Positions 1 through 10,200 of a stretch of DNA of 64,000 nt are shown here, piece after piece; position 1 is the first letter of the stretch; every line of letters starts with the position of its first letter. Both the position numbers and the translations under genes were made by a program. The stretch lies in contig JAKAGV010000014.1 in assembly GCA_021815405.1 (NCBI GenBank), forward strand, positions 1 to 64,000, written 5' to 3'. Source of the DNA: Bacteroidota bacterium (GTDB lineage Bacteria; Bacteroidota; Ignavibacteria; Ignavibacteriales; Ignavibacteriaceae). The notes beneath the pieces are model-generated. The model did not search any database and was not told the DNA's origin. It saw only the letters and a program-made list of their open reading frames with translations.

Positions 1-85
1 ATTCTTCGACCAGAGCTGAATTTAACAGTTTTTTATTTCAAATCGATTATGACTATTTTTTCTTATAATTATCTATATTTTATAA

Positions 86-460
86 CCTTACCGGTTTTCA
101 ATATATTCTAAACCGGACAGTAGTGATGAAAACATAGAAATCATAAATGGTGATAGTGGTAAGGTATTGAAGAGTCTAGTTAATTATTTTGAGAAACAAT
201 GCTTGTTTTGGCTTGATGGTCATTATTCTGCCGGCTTTACAGCAAAAGGAGAATTGGAGACTCCAATTTTAGCAGAGTTAGAAACAATTCTGCAAAATAA
301 CTTGAACCATATAATATTGATTGACGATGCAAGATGTTTTACCGGCAACAATGATTATCCAACAAAAGAGTATTTAAAAACCTACGTTCTGGGAAAACAG
401 AAAAATTACAAGATGGATGTCATCGATGATATTATTCGCTTTTATCCGGATGAAAAATAA
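86..460 (+). pseudogene. 5'-truncated remnant of a conserved protein (methyltransferase-like C-terminal part)
   Basis: The reading frame is open from a stop at 83-85 to the stop at 458-460. The first usable start is a TTG at 167, but plausible protein continues upstream of it, including IINGDSGKVL just before the TTG. Together with FWLDGHYSAG and TPILAELETIL this resembles the C-terminal half of small SAM-dependent methyltransferase-like proteins, in which a short strand, a GDS turn and a W-L-D-G-H-Y-S motif follow one another. No N-terminal Rossmann half is found in the 85 bases before it in any frame, so I read it as the tail of a broken gene rather than a complete 97-aa protein. The family assignment is from memory of the motif and is tentative. 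Confidence 0.5.
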
Positions 461-466
461 ATAATA

Positions 467-590
467 ACTGAAGTTACGCAATTGTCATGCTGAACTTGTT
501 TCAGCATCAAAAAACAGCTTAAAAATAAAGATTCCGAAACAAGTTAGGAATGACAAATGGATCATTTTATTCATTTTGCGTAACTTCAGT
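467..590. repeat. Palindromic intergenic repeat with 15-bp perfect inverted ends (MITE-like)
   Basis: The ends are ACTGAAGTTACGCAA (467-481) and its exact reverse complement (576-590). Just inside lies a second, imperfect inverted pair: TGTCATGCTGAACTTGTTTC (483-502) against GAAACAAGTTAGGAATGACA (536-555). The inner sequence resembles a dispersed intergenic repeat that I recall from many Bacteroidetes/Chlorobi-group genomes. There is no coding capacity. It sits between the truncated gene and the 3' end of the BNR protein gene, so the RNA hairpin could also act as a terminator for either side. Confidence 0.8.
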
Positions 591-610
591 AATAAGTTAG
601 CTTAATATTT

Positions 611-3553
611 CTACGGTGTAAGCTCTTTCTTTTCTCTTTGGCTCTTTCTTGGCGGCGTTACTTCGAAATTCCGGACCTCTTTTGCTCCGTCAATTTCTAT
701 TTCAATTTTATATTTGCCCGGACGAAGATATGTATTTCCGTTATCCGTCTTCTCAAAGCTGATTTTTGATTTTGTTAAATCATTTTCTTTGAGTTTTACT
801 TCAAGAAATTTTTTATAATGTTCAACATTATTTGAATCGATTGAAAGATCGTAATGGTAGAAATTCAATCCATGGTTGCAAGTATCGGAGATTTGCTTCA
901 GCAGATCTCCGCCTTCAGTAAGAATATTTATTTTTGCAATATTGTTGGAACCGCTGTAAAATACTAACTTCATCTTAGGCTCAATGGGTTTACCCCATGT
1001 ATAATCTTTCTTTCCCCACGAAGAATTATAAGGAAGATTATTCAGAGCGAATAGATAAACTTTCTTTGACATCAAGGTATCGGTTAGCTGTTCAATATAT
1101 TTTACATTTCCAATATAAATTGAACGACCGTGTGTACCTACCACAATCTTTTTATCTCTGGGCTGGATTGCAACATCATGCACCGGAACTTGAGGCAGAC
1201 CGTTAAAGAATGGCATAAATGTTTTACCAGCATCGAGTGAAACATAAAGCCCATTATCTGTTCCAACGTATAAAACATTTTTATTAACAGGATCTTCTTT
1301 AACAACATTAATTGATTCTTCGGGAAGGTTTGTTCCTATTTTCTGCCAATCGTTTCCGTAATCGGTTGATCGGTATAAATAGGAATTAAAATCATCCCAC
1401 CGGTATCCATTAAGAGAAACATAAACAGTCCCGGTATCAAAAGCTGAAGAAGTTACTCTGCTTACCCATAAATTCTGCGGAAGTTTGTCTGAAATTCTTT
1501 TCCAGTTAACTCCACCGTCTCTGGTAACATAAACCAATCCATCATCGCTGCCGGTATAGATCAATCCAAACTTAAGCGGCGATTCGTCAATCGTGGTTAA
1601 CGTGCCATAAGGAACGTTACCGCTTCTTCCGCCTTTTGTTAAGTCTCCGGAAATCGGAATCAGATGTTTACCTTGATCTAGAGAGCGGTATAGAATGTTT
1701 GAGCCAATGTAAAAAACATCATGGTTGTGGCTGGAGAGTTTAATCGGTGATTCCCAATTAAACCTGAGATTAGGTGTGCCGATATTGTTTATCGGCATTA
1801 CAGATTTATCGTTTCCGGTTTTTGTATTCACTTGATAATAATATCCGAATTGAAATCCTGTATAAACAAGATTGTTGTTGGTAGTGTCAACTGCAACCTG
1901 CATTCCATCTCCGCCCATTATAGATTTGAAAGGATACTGACCTGTTGCATACCACTCGTAATTCGGAGTATAATTACTGGGACCATACCAAACGCCGTTA
2001 TCCTGCAAACCGCCGTAAACATTGAATGGTTCATTCATGTCGTAGGCAACGCTGTAGAATTGTCCGACTGCCGGAGTATTTGCTTTGAACCAAGTTTTGC
2101 CTTTATCGTAAGTAATGTTCAAGCCACCATCGTTTCCAATAATTAAATGTGCTGGTTTGTTTGTATCGATCCACAATGCATGGAAATCTCCGTGAACATT
2201 ATCGCCGTCAACAAGTGAAAAAGTCTTCCCGCCGTTTTCAGACCGTAGTGTTGGAACACCTAATATATAAATTTCATTATCGTTGATTGGATTAACGCGA
2301 ATTTGTCCGAAGTAATATCCATAAGTATAAAACATGTCATCGATATATTTCTCGTTTGCCTTTTTCCATGTCTTCCCACCGTTTTCGGAGCGATAGACTT
2401 CTGTACCGATTATTGGTGTTGAATAAAGCTGCTCTTCCGCATCTTCAAGATAAACCGCAACATCTTTAACCGAAATCTTTCCTGACTTCACCATCTCTTT
2501 AACGTTCTTGGCGGTATATTTTTCGGGAAAGCCATTCTCATCAAAAAATTTGTTTAATTCGTCATCATTTAATTTTAGAAAATCTTCATTTGACATTTTC
2601 AGAAGCTTTTCGCGAGTTATAACCGGCTGTTTTTTTCCTTCTTCTTTCTTGCGATGAAATTGATTATCAAGGACTGCATAAACTATCTGCGGATTCTTGG
2701 GATAAACCGCAAGTCCAATTCTTCCAACACCTTCACCATCTGGAAAGCCGCTGCCAGAGCCAGAAATTAAATTCCATGTATCACCGCCGTCAGTACTTTT
2801 ATAAATTCCTGAAGTTTTTCCTGCGCCGACAAAGTTCCATGGATTTCTTATTCGATGCCACATTGCCGCATAAAGAATTTTAGGATTAGATGGATCGATT
2901 GCAAGATCAATCGCTCCGGTTGTGTCATCTACGAATAAAGTTTTCTTCCAGGTTTTTCCTCCGTCTATAGTCTTAAAAACCCCGCGTTCCGGATTTGCAG
3001 AATAAAGATGACCAACCGCCGCAACCCAAACAGTATTTGGATTATCTGGATCGATCACTATTCTTCCAATATGCTGAGTTTCACCAAGCCCCATCCACTG
3101 CCATGTTTTTCCTTTATCCGTACTTTTATAGATCCCGGTACCGGCATAAGATGAACGGCTGGAATTACTTTCACCTGTTCCAACCCAAATTGTTTCACCA
3201 CGCTTCCAGTCTACTGCAATTGCCCCGATTGTCATCGAGGCTTCCTCATCAAACAAAGGAGTGAAAGAAATTCCGTTGTCATTTGTTTTCCATAATCCAC
3301 CGGTAGCATATGCGACATAAAAATGTGTTGGATCATCAGGATTGGCTGAAATATCATCAACACGTCCGCTCATTATAGTGGGACCAATTGATTTCAGCTT
3401 AACATTTTTCACCAATGAATTTTTTCTCATCTCCATTCTCTGGTTATATGCATCAATTCTTTTTTGTATTGAAGTTGCCAGATAAGGATTATTGGATTGA
3501 GAGTATGAAAGAGTTGTAATTAATAAAAACGCGGCAAGTAGAAATTTTTTCAT
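611..3553 (-). CDS. Exported BNR/VPS10-type beta-propeller protein ('glycosyl hydrolase' family)
   Basis: A 980-aa protein with a clear N-terminal signal peptide (hydrophobic stretch ending around SYSQS). Many Asp-box/BNR repeats with the pattern S-x-D-x-G-x-T-W run along it, for example STDKGKTW, TIDGGKTW, STDGGDTW, ENGGKTW and TRDGGVNW, as in sortilin/VPS10-type propellers. A charged insert of roughly 90 residues (EEGKKQPVITREKLL and following) interrupts the propeller near residues 300-390. No T9SS C-terminal domain is seen; the end is a short beta-rich region with a basic tail. Such proteins are usually annotated as glycosyl hydrolases, but no glycosidase residues can be assigned, and binding or a structural role is equally possible. 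Its start codon overlaps the stop of the cyclodeaminase-like gene upstream by 4 nt (ATGA), so the two are probably translationally coupled. Confidence 0.85.
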   Translation of the reverse strand: MKKFLLAAFLLITTLSYSQSNNPYLATSIQKRIDAYNQRMEMRKNSLVKNVKLKSIGPTIMSGRVDDISANPDDPTHFYVAYATGGLWKTNDNGISFTPLFDEEASMTIGAIAVDWKRGETIWVGTGESNSSRSSYAGTGIYKSTDKGKTWQWMGLGETQHIGRIVIDPDNPNTVWVAAVGHLYSANPERGVFKTIDGGKTWKKTLFVDDTTGAIDLAIDPSNPKILYAAMWHRIRNPWNFVGAGKTSGIYKSTDGGDTWNLISGSGSGFPDGEGVGRIGLAVYPKNPQIVYAVLDNQFHRKKEEGKKQPVITREKLLKMSNEDFLKLNDDELNKFFDENGFPEKYTAKNVKEMVKSGKISVKDVAVYLEDAEEQLYSTPIIGTEVYRSENGGKTWKKANEKYIDDMFYTYGYYFGQIRVNPINDNEIYILGVPTLRSENGGKTFSLVDGDNVHGDFHALWIDTNKPAHLIIGNDGGLNITYDKGKTWFKANTPAVGQFYSVAYDMNEPFNVYGGLQDNGVWYGPSNYTPNYEWYATGQYPFKSIMGGDGMQVAVDTTNNNLVYTGFQFGYYYQVNTKTGNDKSVMPINNIGTPNLRFNWESPIKLSSHNHDVFYIGSNILYRSLDQGKHLIPISGDLTKGGRSGNVPYGTLTTIDESPLKFGLIYTGSDDGLVYVTRDGGVNWKRISDKLPQNLWVSRVTSSAFDTGTVYVSLNGYRWDDFNSYLYRSTDYGNDWQKIGTNLPEESINVVKEDPVNKNVLYVGTDNGLYVSLDAGKTFMPFFNGLPQVPVHDVAIQPRDKKIVVGTHGRSIYIGNVKYIEQLTDTLMSKKVYLFALNNLPYNSSWGKKDYTWGKPIEPKMKLVFYSGSNNIAKINILTEGGDLLKQISDTCNHGLNFYHYDLSIDSNNVEHYKKFLEVKLKENDLTKSKISFEKTDNGNTYLRPGKYKIEIEIDGAKEVRNFEVTPPRKSQREKKELTP

Positions 3554-4182
3554 TTGGATGTCATTCTCTTGATAATTTGTGAAGTTAACGCTGAAGATTT
3601 TTCTTTCACTTCAAAATAATTCAATTCGGATTTCTTTAATAATTCTTCTGCAATCTTATGGTTTGCGAGTCCCGAACAATTTATAGCTACATTAAGAAAA
3701 GCCCCTTCTGCAGCGGCTGCGGTAAGAGATATCGCAACACCGGCATCAGAGACTGAGTTTTGATTTCCCTTCTCAGCGATGGTCTCAAGAAATGGAAGAA
3801 GTTCTTTACATTTTAAAATGACTTCTTCTGGAACATAAGCAGCTTCAACTGTTGCGTGGTCAATTGCAGAACTGCGGAAAGCTTTTTCTGCTTCTGTCTC
3901 TTTCGACAGCTTGAATGCATCCATCACTCTATCAAATGCTTCGTTGTCTCTTTCTGCTAATGTAAGAAATTCTTTTTTGAATGATTCGAATTTAATCCTC
4001 AGTTCTTTTGCCTGAGATTCAAATTCCAAATATTTCTTTTTGCCAATGGTAAGGTTGCACACCATTTCACCAAGCGATGATGCGAGCACTCCGCATAAAG
4101 CAGCTACATTCCCCCCGCCGGGTGTTGGCGAATTAGACGATAATTCATTCAGATAGTGTTCCAATGTTTTTCGTAAATCCAT
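3550..4182 (-). CDS. Cyclodeaminase/cyclohydrolase family protein (FTCD C-domain or FchA type)
   Basis: A 210-aa helical protein with the family hallmark SPTPGGGNVAALCGVLASSL near the N-terminus. It matches in length and pattern the formimidoyltetrahydrofolate cyclodeaminase domain, which is also found as stand-alone methenyl-THF cyclohydrolase. Known members turn 5-formimino-THF into 5,10-methenyl-THF and ammonia, or interconvert methenyl- and formyl-THF. The glutamate formimidoyltransferase gene lies 62 nt upstream on the same strand, so together they supply both halves of the bifunctional animal FTCD enzyme and the formimino-glutamate step of histidine breakdown. Deaminase and cyclohydrolase activity cannot be told apart from sequence alone. 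Confidence 0.88.
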   Translation of the reverse strand: MDLRKTLEHYLNELSSNSPTPGGGNVAALCGVLASSLGEMVCNLTIGKKKYLEFESQAKELRIKFESFKKEFLTLAERDNEAFDRVMDAFKLSKETEAEKAFRSSAIDHATVEAAYVPEEVILKCKELLPFLETIAEKGNQNSVSDAGVAISLTAAAAEGAFLNVAINCSGLANHKIAEELLKKSELNYFEVKEKSSALTSQIIKRMTSK

Positions 4183-4244
4183 AAAGACATCCTAAATATT
4201 TTAAAAATTGAATTCTTAATTGATGAGCCAATGACAAAGAATAA

Positions 4245-5261
4245 TTAAATCATATAATCGATGATCTTCTCATTCTTGTGGAATGGATTCAACTCATTCA
4301 GACCAAGTTTTTCAATAGCTAAGTCTACCAAAGATTTCTCATCATAATTTTTTCCGTCGGCATAAAAATTACCGGCAAGAATCAAAGCTTCAAGCGGTAC
4401 TAAGCCAACTATTTCGCTGCCCGAAACTTCTATACCTAATTTGTTTGCTTCTTTTTTTACTTCTTCAAATGCTACATGAATTGGAGTAACGTGATAATTT
4501 GTCAAGTTCATAGACACCTGAGTAATCTTATACTTTTCAAGTGAAACTCCCATACCCTTTACACATTTTAATCTACCCGGCTCACGGACAGTTTCGCCAT
4601 TAACCTTCACTATTTTACCGGCAGCATCTCTTTTGGGTCTTCCGGATTCGCGTAAGATTTCTCCTATCTCTTTTGAATATCTTACATCTTCATTTTTTAG
4701 ATTGACGTTGTATGCGATTAGAAAAAATCTAGCGCCGGTAACAATTGCTCCTAACTTTGGATTAAAGATTGCCGGACCAAAATCTGGTTTCCAATTCGGG
4801 TCCTTCAATTTTTCTTCCAGCCCTTCATACTCACCTTTGCGGATGTCTGAAAGATTTTTTCGTGCGGGATATTTTGCAGAGTTTTCATAGAGATAAACCG
4901 GTACTTCTAATTTTTCTGCAATGCTTTCAGCATATACTTCGGATATTTTAATGCAATCTTCCATAGTTGCATTTTTGACCGGTACGAATGGAACGACATC
5001 TATAGCGCCGATTCTCGGATGTTCGCCTTTGTGTGTACGCATATCAATATTTTCTGCAGCAGCCTTGCTGACCGCCAATGCACCTTCGATAATTCCATTC
5101 TCGCTTCCTGCCAGGGTAACAACCACCCGGTTATAATCGGCATCAGGTTCTATATTTAATAGTTTGCATTCTCTTACTTTATTCAACGAATCTTTTAAAA
5201 TATGGAATATTTCTTCTTTTTTCCCTTCACTGAAGTTGGGTACACACTCGATAATTTTCAT
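4245..5261 (-). CDS. ftcD: Glutamate formimidoyltransferase (EC 2.1.2.5)
   Basis: A 338-aa protein beginning with the characteristic IIECVPNFSEGKK. Other family motifs are TLAGSENGIIEGA, HKGEHPRIGAIDVVPFVP and VTGARFFLIAYNVNL. The length suits the stand-alone formiminotransferase domain (N- plus C-subdomain) without a fused cyclodeaminase. It transfers the formimino group from formimino-glutamate to tetrahydrofolate in the cytosol, linking histidine catabolism to one-carbon metabolism. The next gene downstream supplies the cyclodeaminase domain, supporting a functional pair. No other hut gene is in the window. The ATG start is followed directly by the conserved N-terminus. Confidence 0.93.
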   Translation of the reverse strand: MKIIECVPNFSEGKKEEIFHILKDSLNKVRECKLLNIEPDADYNRVVVTLAGSENGIIEGALAVSKAAAENIDMRTHKGEHPRIGAIDVVPFVPVKNATMEDCIKISEVYAESIAEKLEVPVYLYENSAKYPARKNLSDIRKGEYEGLEEKLKDPNWKPDFGPAIFNPKLGAIVTGARFFLIAYNVNLKNEDVRYSKEIGEILRESGRPKRDAAGKIVKVNGETVREPGRLKCVKGMGVSLEKYKITQVSMNLTNYHVTPIHVAFEEVKKEANKLGIEVSGSEIVGLVPLEALILAGNFYADGKNYDEKSLVDLAIEKLGLNELNPFHKNEKIIDYMI

Positions 5262-5338
5262 TAAATGTCCATAACTTTCTTTTAACAGAACAATTATAAA
5301 TTAAAAATTCAAAATTAAAAATTAAAATATTTTGAATA

Positions 5339-6106
5339 TCACATCTCAATTTCAAAATTGAACTCATTAAGTTTCCATTCATTTGTCTCTCTATTTAATG
5401 ATTTCTCAATAAACAAAGCATGATTATCCCGGTCAATCAAAATTACAGTTGAAGATCTTGTACCGTAGAGCGGTGTGGCAACAAAAACAGGCGAGACTGC
5501 TCTTTCGATGTCGAGCGTTAAACCAGTGTCCGGAAGCAGCTCATCAGGCGGTATGGAAGTATCTGAAAGAATTTTAAAAAGATCATCAGCAGTAACATCC
5601 TCCTTACTTAAAATATTCTTAAAAGATGTTTTACTTTTTTCAACTTTGTGCCAAGGTGTATCAAGCAGGTGGTTGCTTAACCCGTAAATTCCGGAAGCTA
5701 GATCAATTGATTTTTCAGTTTGATTAGAAAAATAGAGAAACTTTTTCATATCACTAAAAAGAAGATTGTAGCCGTTATATTTATTTGCAGAAGTTAAAAG
5801 CTTATCTGCAAAATTTTTTGGCGAATCGTCTCCTGTTAAAAATGTGGTAACCAATTCTCCGCGTGAGGGAGCGTCATTCTTCAAATTCCTCATATCTCTA
5901 TAATTTGTAATTGCAGCAAATCTGCCATTCTTTGTAATTCCAAGCCAGGTACCTCCGGCTTGTAAATCTTTTCCGGCAAGTAATGTAGTATGATCGTTCC
6001 AGAACTTTGCCGGTAAAGTAGGGCGGTTGTAAAACTCATCTCGGTTAGCAGCAATTATCAGCATATATTTTGGATGCGATTCAAATGAAACAAGAAGGAG
6101 GCACAT
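5339..6106 (-). CDS. NRDE family protein (TANGO2-like)
   Basis: A 255-aa protein starting MCLLLVSF with the signature AANRDEFYNRPT and AGGTWLGITKNGRFAAITNYR, diagnostic of the NRDE/TANGO2 family. A cysteine at position 2 is conserved in the family and could act as an N-terminal nucleophile after removal of Met, as in Ntn hydrolases. The biochemical role of bacterial members is not settled; animal TANGO2 has been linked to haem and lipid handling. The ATG is preceded by GGAG about six bases upstream, which supports the start. It is the most upstream gene of the minus-strand block and is followed after 77 nt, including an A/T-only stretch, by the formimidoyltransferase gene. Confidence 0.9.
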   Translation of the reverse strand: MCLLLVSFESHPKYMLIIAANRDEFYNRPTLPAKFWNDHTTLLAGKDLQAGGTWLGITKNGRFAAITNYRDMRNLKNDAPSRGELVTTFLTGDDSPKNFADKLLTSANKYNGYNLLFSDMKKFLYFSNQTEKSIDLASGIYGLSNHLLDTPWHKVEKSKTSFKNILSKEDVTADDLFKILSDTSIPPDELLPDTGLTLDIERAVSPVFVATPLYGTRSSTVILIDRDNHALFIEKSLNRETNEWKLNEFNFEIEM

Positions 6107-6247
6107 AGAAACTCCGGAATAATAATTTCAAAAATAAAAATAAATTAAGCATAAAATTTTATAAAAATATTACGATTATCAATTAGGGGAATAATGGTCT
6201 ACAAAATAGTATTGAAATTCTAAATGAGATAATTATTTTAGCATCCT

Positions 6248-7159
6248 GTGTTTTCTAAGTTAGGTGAAGTATTGTTAAAAAAGATTGTATTAAAAGTTAA
6301 AGAAAGGGAGCTAAGTCAAGTAAAAAATATTCTTCGATTATATAAAGAATCAAAGCCAGATGTTTCTTTCAGTGCACCAAGGCATGGAAGTTTGGGAGAC
6401 GACGAGTTGATCAGCTTTAATGTAGAGGAAAAGCATTACAATCCTTTGGTTGAAAAACTAACATTATATGGCTTTAAATTATTATTACCAATCAATATAT
6501 CCGAAAAAGAAAAAGTTCAAGCAGTTATAAAACAAAGTCCCGGTATATCAAACACAGTTCAAAAAGAAATTAAAAAAAATACCATTGGATCTGTGGATTC
6601 AATATTGGATGGTTCAATTGAGAGGGGAGACTATGAGAAAGTAATTCAAATTTCAAAAGATTTTAGAAGCGGACACGAATTAATAAAAAAAGCCAAAGAT
6701 AATATCGAAAGCACGGTTAATTTAGCTATAAATTTGGCTTTCGAAAAAGGGATGAAAAGCAAGTACGAGATAAATACCAGCTTTAACATGTTAATTAAAA
6801 TTGCTTCTGATAAAAATCTTAAAGCAATGCATTTTATCAATCAACAAAAAACTGCCGGACTTTATGCTATTGAATTATGTATTGCCCATAGGGAGTTTTT
6901 GAATCTATTAATTCAAATATGTAATAATAATTCCATTCCGCATGTAATTTGTATTAAAGCTGCTGTAGAACTTACGGATATCGTATTTGATGAGCAGAAT
7001 GGAAACGAAGATATGGAATACGCAGTCAGGTACCTTAATATAAAATGGCTGCAAATTGCATTCGATATAGCCGGTGTTGAGATTAACGAGGCAGAAAAGG
7101 ATTCTGTGAAGCACTTAATTTCCGAAGTTAGAAAAATTCGGAATGATAGAAACCAATAA
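6248..7159 (+). CDS. Hypothetical protein, mostly helical, family not recognised
   Basis: The 303-aa frame opens with a GTG; no ATG start lies in frame nearby. An alternative TTG start at 6272 has a better ribosome site (AGGTGA at 6262-6267), which would give a protein 8 residues shorter. The N-terminal third is basic with beta/alpha character, and the C-terminal two thirds are predicted helical by eye, ending in a charged tail (EVRKIRNDRNQ). No signal peptide, membrane span or catalytic motif is visible. It stands alone between the divergent NRDE gene and the sensor kinase. Codon use looks like its neighbours. Function unknown. Confidence 0.65.
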   Translation: MFSKLGEVLLKKIVLKVKERELSQVKNILRLYKESKPDVSFSAPRHGSLGDDELISFNVEEKHYNPLVEKLTLYGFKLLLPINISEKEKVQAVIKQSPGISNTVQKEIKKNTIGSVDSILDGSIERGDYEKVIQISKDFRSGHELIKKAKDNIESTVNLAINLAFEKGMKSKYEINTSFNMLIKIASDKNLKAMHFINQQKTAGLYAIELCIAHREFLNLLIQICNNNSIPHVICIKAAVELTDIVFDEQNGNEDMEYAVRYLNIKWLQIAFDIAGVEINEAEKDSVKHLISEVRKIRNDRNQ

Positions 7160-7272
7160 CTTTAGATTGAATAAATATTTTTTTTAGTTGCAAATTCAAA
7201 ATAATATTCGCAGTTTTTCTTATCTAAATTTAAGTTTTATTAAACTTGAAGTTTTTATTTAATATTATTTTG

Positions 7273-10200
7273 ATGAAACAACACTTCTTCATTCTTAAAG
7301 TTTTGAAAAACCAGGGGAAGAGAAAGTTTCTCATTCTATTTTTCTGTCTCTTACTTGCCTTTTACGCAAAAGCTCAAGAAATGGATATGAATTTTGAACA
7401 TATCCTGAGTGACAAAGGACTATCTCAAAATACAATACATTGCATACTTCAAGATAGTAAGGGATTTCTCTGGTTTGCGACTGAAGACGGACTTGATAGG
7501 TACGATGGGTATAAGTTTACAGTTTATAAAAACAATCCGCAGGATAAAAATTCTATTGCGGATAATTTTATCTGGACGATGTACGAAGATAGAAGCGGCA
7601 ATCTCTGGATAGGAACTAATAGCGGCGGGCTTAGCAAATTTAATAGGGAGACAGAAAAATTTACTAATTATAAATTTGATCCGGCTAATCCAAATAGTTT
7701 AAGTAACAATAATGTAAGGGCTATTTTTGAAGATAGTCATGGAATTCTTTGGATTGGTACAGAAGGCGGCGGGTTAAATGAGTTTGACCGCAAAGATGAT
7801 AAATTTATTCATTTCACCAATTCACCAAATGATCCTCATAGCTTAAGTAATAATGTAGTGCTTTCTATTTTTGAAGATAACAATGGAACGCTCTGGATCG
7901 GTGGAGACGGCGGACTTGATAAATTTAATAGAGATAAAGGAAATTTTACCAACTATAAATACAATCCTAAAAATCCAAATAGCTTAAGCAATAATGTTGT
8001 GCTTTCCATGTACCAGGATAAAGAAGGAAACTTTTGGATTGGCACATTAAGCGGTCTAAATCTTTTTGATAAACAAAAGAAAAGCTTTGAGAGATTTTTT
8101 TGTAATACTGACATCTTCAGTAATCTTGACAACAACAGAATCAATCAGATACTCGAAGATAATTACAGAACACTTTGGGTAGCCACCGGCGGCGGATTAT
8201 ATCAATTTAACAGAAAGAGCAAAAAGTTTGTCAGTTTAAGTAAAACCACATTGCACCCGACAAGCATTAGCAACAAAAATATTCTTGCAATCTATCAAGA
8301 TAATTCAAACATCATTTGGATCGGAACCGGTGAGGGAGGGATAATAAAATTTGATAGGGAAAGAATGAAGTTTCAGCACTTCATGAATGATCCTTCTAAT
8401 CCGAACAGTCTAAGTTATAATACAGTGAGGGCACTATACCAGGATAAATCGGGAATTTTATGGATTGGTACTTTAGGCGGCGGTCTAAACCGTTACGATC
8501 CAAAAACAAATAAATTTACTCACTACATCTTCGAGGCTAAAAATCCAAACAGTTTAAGCAATAACTCTGTAATTTCTATTTACCGCGATAGAGAAGGTAC
8601 GCTCTGGGTAGGCACTTGGGGCGGAGGTTTAGATAAAGTAATTGAAGAAGGAAAATCCGGTTTGTTGAAATTTAAATGCTACAGGCATGATCTTTCAAAT
8701 CCATTCAGCATAAGTGACGATATTGTTCAATCAATCCTTGAAGACAACAAAGGAAGATTTTGGATCGGTACCGGAGTCGGGCTAGATTTATTTGATCGAA
8801 AGTCCGGTAAGTTTTATACATTCACGAATAATCCCCTGGATTCTGAAAGTATAAGTGAAAATCAAATTCAATCCTGCATATTGGAAGACAAGAATAGAAA
8901 TTTGTGGATAGGAACCTGGAATGGATTAAATAAGCTAAACTTAAATAAAGTTCCAATATCACCTCCTTTCGGGAAGCTATCTTTTGTTCATTATGTTCAC
9001 ATTGCTGATGATCCGAACAGTCTTAGCGATAACAGAGTTATTTCCGTTAATCAAGATAAGTATGGAGATCTTTGGCTTGGAACTTACGGCGGGGGGCTGA
9101 ACGAATTGACTGTCGATCAGCAAAAAAATACTGAAAACAGAAAAGCCGAGTTTATTCATTACTCAATTAAAGACGGATTAACTAGCAATATAATTTACAG
9201 CATACTCGAAGATAAAGAAGGCGACTTGTGGCTGAGTACTGATAACGGTTTGTCCAGGTTCAATCCTAAAGCTAGAGTTTTTAGAAACTATTATCAAAGT
9301 GACGGGCTGCAGGGTAATCAATTTTTCTGGGGTGCAAGTTTTAAAGGAATAAATGATGAATTATTTTTTGGCGGAACAAATGGTGTGAATGCTTTTTATC
9401 CTGCGAGTTTAAGAGATAATTTGCATGTACCGCCTATTGTTATTACCGACTTCCAAATTTTCAATAAACCTGTTCAGATTGCTGTAAAAGGTTCCCCACT
9501 CCATCAATCAATTGAAACGACAAAAGAAATCGAATTGTCATACAGCCAGAATGTCTTTTCGTTTGAATTTGCCGCGCTGGATTATACATCGCCGGGTAAA
9601 AACCAGTATGCGTATATGATGGAAGGTTTTGATAAAGATTGGATAAAATCAGGAAACCGCAGATTTGTTACTTATACCAATCTTGATCCGGGTGAATATG
9701 TTTTCAAAGTGATTGGTTCTAACAACGACGGCATCTGGAATAGAACAGGTGCCTCAATTAGAATTATTATTCTTCCACCTTTCTGGCGGACATGGTGGTT
9801 TATTCTAATTTCCATCCTTCTTATCGGCGGTTTTATTGCATTTATCATAATTTATAGAGTGAAAAACCTTCTTGCTATTGAAAGATTCAGAACTAAACTT
9901 GCTGCAGACCTTCACGATAACATCGGATCTAGCTTAACTGAAATTTCTATTCTAAGCGAAGTGATTTCCAAAAAGCTCGATTCGGTAGGAGATGAAGTAC
10001 AGAAACATTTAAAGATGATTAGCGATAATTCCAGAAATCTAATCGATAGTATGAGCGATATTGTTTGGCTTGTAAATCCAAACAGAGACTCTCTCTATGA
10101 TTTGATTTTAAGACTGAGAGACACTTACACTGAATTGTCTTCTTACACCAGTATTTCATTTAGATCCGAAAATTTAAAATCACTTGAGAAAGTTTCTCTG

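Noticed and set aside
5290-5336. Short AT-only direct repeats (AAAATT type) between the NRDE and formimidoyltransferase genes
   Set aside because: Simple low-complexity sequence with no unit long enough to call a repeat array or operator.
7650-9000. Recurring near-identical DNA segments (AATCCxAAxAGxxTAAG) inside the sensor kinase
   Set aside because: These are the coding repeats of the propeller blades, explained by protein structure, not a DNA-level array.
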